From an uncultured Anaerolineae bacterium (GTDB lineage Bacteria; Chloroflexota; Anaerolineae; Anaerolineales; Villigracilaceae), in assembly GCA_903854805.1 (NCBI GenBank), contig CAINXK010000110.1, positions 1-5,479 of the forward strand: a stretch of DNA of 5,479 bases. Direction: 5' to 3'. Shown here one piece after another: positions 1 to 5,479 of the stretch; positions within the stretch are counted from its first letter, which is position 1, and every line of letters begins with the position of its first letter. Under the pieces are notes generated by a model. The model was not told the origin of the DNA and searched no databases. It saw only the letters and a list, made by a program, of their open reading frames with translations. The translations under genes were made by a program, and so were the position numbers.

Positions 1-2744
1 AGGTTGAGGTCAGTGTCCAGTACCGGTTGGATGATGGCGGGCGCATGGTGACTTTTTTACAGGATATCACCGAACGCAAGCGTGCCAGGGCCATGATTGA
101 AAAACGGATCATCGCGCTGACCCAGCCGGTGGAAGCTGGCCTGGTCGCGTTTGAAGAGCTGTTTAACCTGGAAGAGATTCAAAATATCCAGGATCAGTTT
201 GCGCTGGCGACCGGGGTGGCCTCCATCATCACCCATCCGGATGGGACCGCGATCACTGCGCCGAGTAATTTTACGCTTTTGTGCAAAGACGTGCTTGGAA
301 ATGCCAGAGAAGGTTGTTGGAATTGTTTCATATCTGATGTGCCGAGTGCGGGCTTAGACCCGCTGGATGGCGTACTTGTGCAGGCTTGCCTGGGTGGTGG
401 GCTGTGGTCTACCGGTGCCAGAATTACAGTTGCTGGGCAGCAGATTGCCACCTGGTTGATCGGACAGGTGCGCAATGAAGCCCAGAGTATGGAAAGTATG
501 CGGGCGCTGGCGCGCGAGAAAGGCCTGGATGAAGCCGTTTTTCTGGAGGCTTTCCTGCAGGTGCCGGTCATGTCGCGTGAGCGTTTTGAAACGATTGCCC
601 GTGCGCTGGTGGCGCTGGCCAGCCAACTCTCCAGAACGGCCTATCAGAATGTGCAGCAGGCCCGTTTCATTGGCGAGCTGCAGCAGGCTGAAGACGCCCT
701 GCGCGAAAGTGAGAAACGCCTGCACCAGGCCCTGGCGGCGGCGAATGGCGGCACTTGGGAGTGGGATCTTGAGACCAACAAGAATATCTGGTCTGAAGAA
801 TTGTGGAAAGTGTACCGGTTGGAGCCTTACAGTTGTGAACCTTCCTTCGATGCCTGGATGCAAACCATCCATCCGGATGATCGCGAGATGGCTGTCCGCG
901 AGGTGCTGGATGCGGCCCAAAATGGGAGGCGACTGTCGCTTGAATGGCGCGAGTTGGGCCAGGATGGCCTGGAGTATTGGGTCATGGGGCGGGGGCAGGC
1001 GCTCAGGAATGCCGAAGGCCGGCTGGTGCGCTATGTGGGCACGGTCCTGGATATTACCGAACGGAAACGGGCCGAGCAGGCCTTGCTGCAGAGTGAGGCC
1101 GGGCTGCAAGAAGCGCAGCGCATTGCTCAAATTGGCAGTTGGGAATGGGACATGCTCTCGAATACAGTCAAGTGGTCGAAGGAAATGTATCGAGTGTTTG
1201 ATCTGGATCCCGAGTTGTATGATGGCAAGCCGGAATCACTTTTGAAGCAGATCCATCCCGAGGATGTTGAGATCTTCAGCCACAGTATGACCAGAAATTT
1301 GGCAAGCGGTGATACTTCTGCGCTTGAATATCGTGTCATTCATCGGGATGGTTCGATCCATTATTTATATGCGGATGGCCAGGTCAGTTTTGACGAGGCG
1401 GGCCGCCCGTTAAAGAGCATCGGCACCGTTCAGGATGTTAGCGAGCGCAAGCGGGTGGAAGCCGAACTGCTGAAGGTTCAGGTGGAACTTGAGCAGCGCG
1501 TGATTGACCGCACCAGCGAGCTAAAGCGTGCCAACCAGGCGCTTGAGCAAGCCGCCCGCGCCAAGGATGAATTCCTGGCGAGTATGAGCCATGAACTGCG
1601 CACGCCGTTGACAGGTATTTTGGGACTCTCTGAGGCTCTGCAGATGGTAACCTATGGCGCTTTGAATGATAAGCAGCGCAATGCAATTAAGAATATTGAA
1701 AGCAGCGGGCGGCACCTGCTGGCCTTGATCAACGACATCCTTGATCTTTCAAAGATCCAGGCTGGCCGGTTTGAAATGCAGTTTGAAACCTGTTCGCTGG
1801 GGGATATTTGTCAGGCCAGCCTGCAGCTGACCAGGGGTATGGCCAACCAGAAGCACCAAATGGTAACTTTTAGCATGCAGCCGGCTTCCATTATCCTGAG
1901 GGCGGATGCGCGGCGTCTGAAGCAGATGCTGGTTAATTTGCTCAGCAATGCCATCAAGTTCACACCGGATGGCGGCCACCTGGGCGTTGAAGTCAGCGGT
2001 TCTGTGCTGGAACAAGAACTGCGGGTGCTGGTCTGGGATGATGGGATTGGCATTCAATTGGAAGACCAGGCACGGCTGTTTCAACCGTTTGTACAGTTGG
2101 ACAGCAGCCTCTCGCGCCAGTACGCGGGCACGGGGCTGGGGCTTTCGTTGGTGCAAAGGTTGGCCGAGCTGCATGGTGGCTGCGTGGAAATTGAGAGCAG
2201 CATTGGGCATGGCAGCCGCTTCACAATTGTGCTGCCCTGGGTGCAAGTCAGTCCGCAGCTGGAGCCCTACCAACCGCCCGTACCTGCCCGGCTGCGATTG
2301 AAGCCGGAGCTTGGTCAGCCGGTTGAGCCGCTGGTTTTGCTGGTGGATGATAACCGGGTGGTGTTGGAACTGTTGACAGATTTTCTAAGCTCACAGAACT
2401 ACCGGGTGATTGCCAGCCAGAACAGCCTCGAATTCTTGCAGCGCCTGGACGAGCTGCAGGCCGATATCATCCTGATGGATATCCAGATGCCGGGTATGGA
2501 TGGGATCGAAACGATCCGGCGCATCCGCGCGCACCCGTTGGCGCGTACGGCGGCCTTGCCGGTGATCGCAGTCACCGCGCTGGCGATGGCTGGCGACCGC
2601 GAGCGCTGCCTGCAGGCTGGCGCGAATGCCTATTTGAGTAAGCCGGTCCAGTTGAAGGAATTAGCTGAGTTGATGGATATCTTATTAGAAAATAGCACTG
2701 GAATTCACAGGCATGCCCTGCCAGATGGCAGGCCCGAGCCGTGA
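1..2744 (+). CDS. Hybrid sensor histidine kinase with PocR and multiple PAS domains (5'-partial)
   Basis: Signal-transducing kinase that should autophosphorylate on a histidine and pass the phosphate to its own receiver. The frame is open from base 3 to the left edge and its first residues are the last strand of a PAS domain ending in the typical DITERKR motif. The gene therefore begins upstream, and the TTG at 27 or ATG at 45 is not the true start. Counting from the TTG codon at 27: PAS tail 1-18; PocR domain about 45-215, with C86, C100, C121 and the GGLW motif at 124-127; PAS_3 about 232-346 and 364-476, each with a WEWD motif and ending in DITERKR or DVSERKR; coiled coil 477-512; HisKA with phospho-accepting H522 in SHELRTP; HATPase_c with N637/N641 (N box), DDGIG 671-675 and GTGLGL 701-706; linker 738-767; REC with D774, D775, phospho-accepting D818, T850 and K872. 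All catalytic residues are present. No membrane segment is visible in this part. There is no output domain, so a downstream partner is inferred. Domain identity is confident; the ligand is unknown. Confidence 0.95.
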   Translation, partial: VEVSVQYRLDDGGRMVTFLQDITERKRARAMIEKRIIALTQPVEAGLVAFEELFNLEEIQNIQDQFALATGVASIITHPDGTAITAPSNFTLLCKDVLGNAREGCWNCFISDVPSAGLDPLDGVLVQACLGGGLWSTGARITVAGQQIATWLIGQVRNEAQSMESMRALAREKGLDEAVFLEAFLQVPVMSRERFETIARALVALASQLSRTAYQNVQQARFIGELQQAEDALRESEKRLHQALAAANGGTWEWDLETNKNIWSEELWKVYRLEPYSCEPSFDAWMQTIHPDDREMAVREVLDAAQNGRRLSLEWRELGQDGLEYWVMGRGQALRNAEGRLVRYVGTVLDITERKRAEQALLQSEAGLQEAQRIAQIGSWEWDMLSNTVKWSKEMYRVFDLDPELYDGKPESLLKQIHPEDVEIFSHSMTRNLASGDTSALEYRVIHRDGSIHYLYADGQVSFDEAGRPLKSIGTVQDVSERKRVEAELLKVQVELEQRVIDRTSELKRANQALEQAARAKDEFLASMSHELRTPLTGILGLSEALQMVTYGALNDKQRNAIKNIESSGRHLLALINDILDLSKIQAGRFEMQFETCSLGDICQASLQLTRGMANQKHQMVTFSMQPASIILRADARRLKQMLVNLLSNAIKFTPDGGHLGVEVSGSVLEQELRVLVWDDGIGIQLEDQARLFQPFVQLDSSLSRQYAGTGLGLSLVQRLAELHGGCVEIESSIGHGSRFTIVLPWVQVSPQLEPYQPPVPARLRLKPELGQPVEPLVLLVDDNRVVLELLTDFLSSQNYRVIASQNSLEFLQRLDELQADIILMDIQMPGMDGIETIRRIRAHPLARTAALPVIAVTALAMAGDRERCLQAGANAYLSKPVQLKELAELMDILLENSTGIHRHALPDGRPEP
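1482..2663 (+). repeat. Paralogous transmitter-receiver core, copy 1
   Basis: This in-gene segment (coiled coil, HisKA, HATPase_c, linker, REC) is homologous in the same orientation to 4057-5235. The copies are 1182 and 1179 bases long, so the net length difference is a single codon. By eye about three quarters of residues match, with the poorest match in the HATPase-REC linker. Bases 1559-1606 are identical to 4134-4181 (48 bases, covering the phospho-accepting histidine). Many other codons differ synonymously, so this is a diverged gene duplication rather than a recent repeat or an assembly artefact. Confidence 0.9.
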
Positions 2745-2759
2745 GACAGGCTGACGGGC
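2717..2759 (+). terminator. Pair of GC-rich stem-loops around the stop codon of the first kinase (weak terminator candidate)
   Basis: Two adjacent inverted repeats are visible. CCTGCC (2717-2722) pairs with GGCAGG (2727-2732) around a four-base loop, inside the last codons. GCCCGAGCC (2732-2740) pairs with GGCT and CGGGC (2749-2752 and 2755-2759), with a two-base bulge and a loop that contains the stop codon region. No T-run follows directly; the nearest T-rich stretch is at about 2777-2785. A classic intrinsic terminator is therefore not supported. The structures could slow ribosomes or polymerase, protect the 3' end, or be incidental to GC-rich coding sequence. Confidence 0.25.
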
Positions 2760-3019
2760 TGGTGTCATCCGGGTTGGTTTTCTTTGGCCAGCTGGTTTTT
2801 AGCGTGCGGGCCGGATTGCTGATGTGGAGCGCGGCCGGGTCTGGTAGAATGGTTTTTTGGAAATCTGAGCAATCATTGCGGAAAACCTGGAGCCAGCAGT
2901 TGGCCCAGTTTATTGGTAGTTCGGAACATCTTCTGGTTTTGACCCGCTTCGATTTTAGCGCGGATGATTTGCCCGGCCCAGTGACAGCCGGGAATATTTT
3001 ATCGACAGGTAGCCCATGA
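2741..3019 (+). CDS. Doubtful small ORF bridging the two kinase genes
   Basis: A 92-codon frame starts with GTG at 2741, overlapping the upstream stop as GTGA, and stops at 3017-3019, overlapping the next start as ATGA. Such four-base overlaps are typical of translational coupling, and the frame fills the gap exactly. Against it: I recognise no family; the protein has no clear domain, only a modestly hydrophobic N-terminal third; the start is GTG with only a weak purine stretch (GCAGG, 2728-2732) ahead of it inside a hairpin; and a promoter-like element lies inside it at 2842-2850. In-frame ATG codons at 2822 and 2849 are alternative starts. A chance open frame of this length is not rare at this base composition. 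More likely non-coding than coding. Confidence 0.2.
   Translation: MRQADGLVSSGLVFFGQLVFSVRAGLLMWSAAGSGRMVFWKSEQSLRKTWSQQLAQFIGSSEHLLVLTRFDFSADDLPGPVTAGNILSTGSP
2842..2850 (+). promoter_or_regulatory. Candidate extended -10 promoter for the second kinase
   Basis: TG at 2842-2843, one base, then TAGAAT at 2845-2850 matches the sigma-70 extended -10 form TGnTATAAT with one mismatch in the hexamer. No good -35 box lies 16-18 bases upstream; TTGCTG at 2816-2821 is 23 bases away, too far for a normal spacer. Extended -10 promoters often tolerate a poor -35. Transcription would start near 2857 and give a leader of about 160 bases before the ATG at 3016. This would let the second kinase be expressed independently of the first. 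Confidence 0.4.
2851..2887 (+). other. Possible leader stem-loop downstream of the -10 element
   Basis: GGTTTTTTG (2851-2859) can pair with CGGAAAACC (2879-2887), including two G-U pairs. Inside the loop the short dyad GCAAT-C-ATTGC (2869-2879) forms an alternative structure, so the two foldings compete for the CATTGC end. If transcription starts near 2857 only part of the larger stem would be in the RNA, which weakens a role at RNA level. The dyad could equally be a small operator. Sequence symmetry is the only evidence. Confidence 0.2.
3006..3010 (+). promoter_or_regulatory. Weak ribosome binding site of the second kinase
   Basis: CAGGT at 3006-3010 gives a partial Shine-Dalgarno match (AGGT) five bases before the ATG at 3016. 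It is the only purine-rich match at a plausible distance and supports that start, which also places a basic N-terminus directly before the first membrane helix. Confidence 0.4.
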
Positions 3020-5271
3020 GATCAAACCCTTTTGTACGCAAAATCGCAGCCAGGCTCAGCCATTGGTTTGGAACTGCTTCCTGGATTTGGGCGCTGGTAT
3101 TGACCTCGATCCTGATCACGGGTTCGACTTCCTGGTTCACGGTCAACCAGCGCCGGATTATCGGCCAATATGACCAGGAATTAGCGCTGCTGCGCCAGTC
3201 GCGGATTGATTTGATCAAGGGCTATCTGGATGTCATAAAGTCAGGGGCAGATAACGCGGCATTTGATCGTAACCAGGGCCTGGCGCTGGTGGGGCAGTCA
3301 CATAAGGCGCTGGAGCAGAGTCTGCAGCTGCACCGGGCGAACTTTGGGATAAACAGCGCGGATGATTCTGCCGATGCTGCCCTGGTTGGTCTAATCGAGG
3401 CCAGCACAGATTTCCGGAAAATTTTGGGTGTCTTGCCGCCGTCTGGTGCGGATGCGACGCTGGAAACTGATCTACACAATGCTTTTGATGCGCTTGAACT
3501 GCATGCTGGCGAGGTGGATGCCCGCTTGCAGGTTGATTTGGAACAGTTGGATGCGCGCAACACACAATTCTACGCAATCTTCCTGGGGTCGGCGGGCCTC
3601 ATGCTGGCCATCCTGTTTGCGGCGGTGTATGCCGGCAGCCGGGCCCGGCTGCGGGCAGAGCGGGCCCTGCGCGAGAGCGAGGAACGCTATCGCAGCCTGG
3701 TGGAGGTCTCGCCGGATGCGATTTTTGTCAACAATCAAGATCGCATCACTTTCATTAATTCCTCAGGGTTGGAGCTGCTGGGGGCGAGCGAACCCGGCCA
3801 GATCCTGGGAAAATCTCCGTTCGAGATTTTCCATCCCTCTTCGCATGACCTCATCCGCCAGCGAATAGAGCAAATGTTAGGCCAGATGAGTGCGGCGCCG
3901 CCAGTGGAGGAAAAAATAATCCGCCTGGACGGGCAGGTGCGGGTGGTGGAGGTGGCAGCCTCGCCGGTAGAAATTGATGGCGAGGTTAGTATTCAGGTAG
4001 TGATACGTGATATTACTGAACGGAAGCTGGCCGAGGCTGAGCTGTTGTTGGCACACGTGGAGCTGGAGCAGCGTGTGATTGACCGCACCCGCGAATTGAA
4101 GGTTGCCAACCTGGCACTTGAGCAGGCCGCGCACGCCAAGGATGAATTCCTGGCGAGTATGAGCCATGAACTGCGCACGCCTTTGACGGGTATTCTGGGG
4201 CTTTCTGAGGCGCTGCAAATGGTGACGTATGGCGATTTAAATGATAAGCAGCGCAATGCAGTGAAGAATATTGAGGCTAGCGGGCGGCATTTGCTGGCAT
4301 TGATCAATGATATTCTGGATCTTTCCAAGATTGAGGCGGGCAAGTTTGACCTGCAGCTGGAGACCTGTTCGCTGGGCGATATCTGCCAGGCCAGCCTGCA
4401 GCTGACCAAGGGCCTGGCCAACCAGAAGCATCAAAAAGTAAATTTCAGGATGGAGCCGGCTACGATTATCTTAAAAGCGGATGCGCGCCGTCTGAAGCAG
4501 ATGCTGGTCAATTTGCTGGGGAATGCGGTCAAGTTTACGTTGGATGGTGGTAACCTGGGTATCGACGTTAAGGCTGATGCGCTTAAAGGCGAGCTGCGGA
4601 TTGCGGTCTGGGATGATGGGATTGGAATTCATGCTGAAGATCTGCCGCAGCTGTTTAAGCCGTTTATGCAGTTGGATAGCAGCCTCTCACGCCAGAATAC
4701 CGGGACGGGCCTGGGGCTTTCGCTGGTGCAGCGCCTGGCGGTTTTACATGGTGGCTTTGTTGAGGTGGAAAGCTTGCCGGGTAGGGGCAGCCGGTTTACG
4801 ATCGTACTTAAGTGGCTGGATGAATCGAGTGCGTTGGAGCCCAGGTTGCTGCCGGGCACAAACCCGCTGAAGTTCAAGTTCGATGATCAGACAGTCGGGC
4901 CGATGGTCTTGATGGCGGATGATAATGAGATGGTGCTGGAGTTGATCTCAGATTTTTTAGTCTCGCGGAATTTTCGAGTGAGTACCACGCATGGCGGGAT
5001 TGAGTTTTTGGAGCGCCTGGAGCAGGTCCAGGCTGATGTCATCCTGATGGATATTCAGATGCCTGGCATGGATGGGATTGAGGTGATCCGGCGCATCCGG
5101 GCGCATCCGTTGGCGCGCACGGCGGCTTTGCCGGTGATTGCGGTGACGGCGCTGGCCATGCCTGGTGATCGCGAGCGCTGCATGCAGGCTGGTGCGACTG
5201 CGTATCTGAGCAAACCGGTGCAGTTGAAGGAGCTGCTGAAGACGATTGATTCGTTGTGTCCGCGCGGGTGA
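3016..5271 (+). CDS. Membrane-anchored hybrid sensor histidine kinase (PAS-HisKA-HATPase-REC)
   Basis: Complete 751-residue kinase in the cytoplasmic membrane. The N-terminus is basic (R2, R8, K9, R13), followed by a membrane helix at about 22-43 and a second at about 187-207. Between them lie about 140 residues, predicted helical from their composition and heptad-like leucines, which should face outside as the sensor; I cannot assign them to a named family. There is no HAMP domain: the second helix runs through a basic helical linker (208-222) into a PAS domain at about 222-336 ending in DITERK. Then come a coiled coil 337-376; HisKA with H384 in SHELRTP; HATPase_c with N499/N503, DDGIG 533-537 and GTGLGL 563-568; linker 600-627; and REC with D635, D636, phospho-accepting D679, T711 and K733. 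All catalytic residues are intact. The stop TGA is followed directly by an in-frame TAG. The transmitter and receiver are paralogous to those of the upstream kinase; the sensor is not. There is no output domain, so phosphorelay to another protein is inferred. Confidence 0.97.
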   Translation: MRSNPFVRKIAARLSHWFGTASWIWALVLTSILITGSTSWFTVNQRRIIGQYDQELALLRQSRIDLIKGYLDVIKSGADNAAFDRNQGLALVGQSHKALEQSLQLHRANFGINSADDSADAALVGLIEASTDFRKILGVLPPSGADATLETDLHNAFDALELHAGEVDARLQVDLEQLDARNTQFYAIFLGSAGLMLAILFAAVYAGSRARLRAERALRESEERYRSLVEVSPDAIFVNNQDRITFINSSGLELLGASEPGQILGKSPFEIFHPSSHDLIRQRIEQMLGQMSAAPPVEEKIIRLDGQVRVVEVAASPVEIDGEVSIQVVIRDITERKLAEAELLLAHVELEQRVIDRTRELKVANLALEQAAHAKDEFLASMSHELRTPLTGILGLSEALQMVTYGDLNDKQRNAVKNIEASGRHLLALINDILDLSKIEAGKFDLQLETCSLGDICQASLQLTKGLANQKHQKVNFRMEPATIILKADARRLKQMLVNLLGNAVKFTLDGGNLGIDVKADALKGELRIAVWDDGIGIHAEDLPQLFKPFMQLDSSLSRQNTGTGLGLSLVQRLAVLHGGFVEVESLPGRGSRFTIVLKWLDESSALEPRLLPGTNPLKFKFDDQTVGPMVLMADDNEMVLELISDFLVSRNFRVSTTHGGIEFLERLEQVQADVILMDIQMPGMDGIEVIRRIRAHPLARTAALPVIAVTALAMPGDRERCMQAGATAYLSKPVQLKELLKTIDSLCPRG
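4057..5235 (+). repeat. Paralogous transmitter-receiver core, copy 2
   Basis: Counterpart of 1482-2663, running from the coiled-coil motif VELEQRVIDRT to SKPVQLKEL at the end of the receiver. Conserved boxes are kept in both copies. Differences cluster in the ATP-lid region, the HATPase-REC linker and the N-terminal half of the receiver, while the receiver segment from the phospho-accepting aspartate to the conserved lysine is nearly unchanged at protein level. Confidence 0.9.
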
Positions 5272-5284
5272 TAGGAGCGCAGCT

Positions 5285-5297
5285 ATTAGCGGCTAAT
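5285..5297 (+). other. Short perfect dyad after the second kinase
   Basis: ATTAGC-G-GCTAAT is a perfect inverted repeat of six-base arms around one base, 13 bases after the stop codon. The one-base centre is too tight for an RNA hairpin without opening inner pairs, so it resembles a small protein-binding dyad. With no promoter beside it, it may be chance. Confidence 0.2.
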
Positions 5298-5365
5298 CAG
5301 GGTCTGGTCTTTCCATCGTGAGCGACTGCTTGCAAATGGTTGAAAATCGGTGGGCTTCACGGAAA

Positions 5366-5403
5366 GTGGTGATTTTGCGGGAGTTATTCCGCAAAATTAT
5401 CAC
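5366..5403 (+). terminator. Strong 15-bp stem-loop, likely terminator of the kinase gene
   Basis: GTGGTGATTTTGCGG (5366-5380) pairs over its full length with CCGCAAAATTATCAC (5389-5403), with two G-U pairs and an eight-base loop. It begins about 95 bases after the stop. The bases that follow are seven A, CC, then five T (5413-5417), so the T-run is displaced from the stem by nine bases. That is imperfect for an intrinsic terminator on this strand. A second hairpin with its own T-run follows directly, and the pair together makes a convincing 3' end. Confidence 0.55.
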
Positions 5404-5414
5404 AAAAAAACCTT

Positions 5415-5444
5415 TTTATGCAATACCGCATAAGTTGCTTTTTT
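5415..5444 (+). terminator. Second stem-loop with T-run, possibly bidirectional terminator
   Basis: TTATGC (5416-5421) pairs with GCATAA (5428-5433) around a six-base loop, extended by a T-G pair (5415 and 5434), and is followed by TTGC and six T (5439-5444). On the opposite strand the same hairpin is followed by AAAGG and a run of seven T (complement of 5404-5410), so it could also end a leftward transcript arriving from beyond the window. The stem is short and AT-rich, so it would be modest alone. Confidence 0.4.
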
Positions 5445-5479
5445 ATATCTTTATCACCAACGTGGTTTCCAAGCTTTTA

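Noticed and set aside
27..47. TTG at 27 or ATG at 45 as the true start of the first kinase
   Set aside because: The frame stays open to the window edge and the residues on both sides form the C-terminal strand of a PAS domain, so the gene must begin upstream.
354..1130. 258-codon open frame on the minus strand
   Set aside because: It lies wholly inside the well-supported kinase gene and shows no recognisable domain; a shadow of GC-biased coding sequence.
475..1245. 256-codon open frame on the plus strand in another phase
   Set aside because: It overlaps the PocR and PAS regions of the real gene; the translation is rich in W, R and C with no family resemblance, typical of a frame shadow.
1749..2273. 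174-codon minus-strand frame
   Set aside because: Antisense to the HisKA/HATPase region; similar antisense frames occur over the paralogous copy, as expected when the coding strand is conserved.
1482..5235. Assembly duplication or recent repeat
   Set aside because: The copies differ at many synonymous and non-synonymous sites throughout, and both frames are intact, so they are true diverged paralogues.
5442..5472. Minus-strand promoter TTGGAA (5472-5467) with TATAAA (5447-5442)
   Set aside because: The spacer is 19 bases, the region is AT-rich enough to give such matches by chance, and transcription would run straight into the stem-loops toward the kinase 3' end with no gene to serve.
5272..5479. 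tRNA, small RNA gene or short coding gene in the tail
   Set aside because: No cloverleaf arms or T-loop motif are visible and I found no convincing start with a ribosome binding site; only the dyad and the two stem-loops stand out.

Overview
The window holds two large, same-strand genes for hybrid sensor histidine kinases, the first cut off at its 5' end by the window edge. It looks like ordinary chromosomal DNA of a moderately GC-rich bacterium. The combination of PocR and PAS sensing modules with a HisKA/HATPase transmitter and a C-terminal receiver is common in environmental bacteria, including Chloroflexota (Anaerolineae-like) genomes. That lineage guess rests on a general impression of the proteins, not on a search, and is weak.

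Layout. Positions 1-2744 encode the 3' part of a soluble-looking kinase: the end of a PAS domain, a PocR ligand-binding domain, two PAS_3-type domains, a coiled coil, HisKA, HATPase_c and a receiver (REC). Positions 2745-3015 form a 271-base gap. It contains a GC-rich hairpin just after the stop, a candidate extended -10 promoter and a weak ribosome binding site for the next gene. It also contains a doubtful 92-codon open frame that interlocks with both flanking genes by four-base overlaps. Positions 3016-5271 encode a complete membrane-anchored kinase of 751 residues: TM, an extracytoplasmic helical region, TM, PAS, coiled coil, HisKA, HATPase_c and REC. Positions 5272-5479 are non-coding as far as can be seen. 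GC content falls sharply there, and two consecutive stem-loops with T-runs look like a transcription terminator.

How the genes relate. From the coiled coil to the end of REC the two kinases are paralogous (about three quarters identical residues by eye, with a 48-base identical DNA block over the phospho-accepting histidine), while their sensor halves are unrelated. This is a tandem duplication with different inputs: one kinase probably senses a cytosolic ligand through PocR and PAS, the other an envelope signal. Neither carries a DNA-binding or enzymatic output domain and no separate response regulator is in the window. The receivers must therefore pass phosphate to a phosphotransfer protein or regulator elsewhere, or tune their own kinase. 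I see no mobile element, CRISPR array, RNA gene or clearly novel system.
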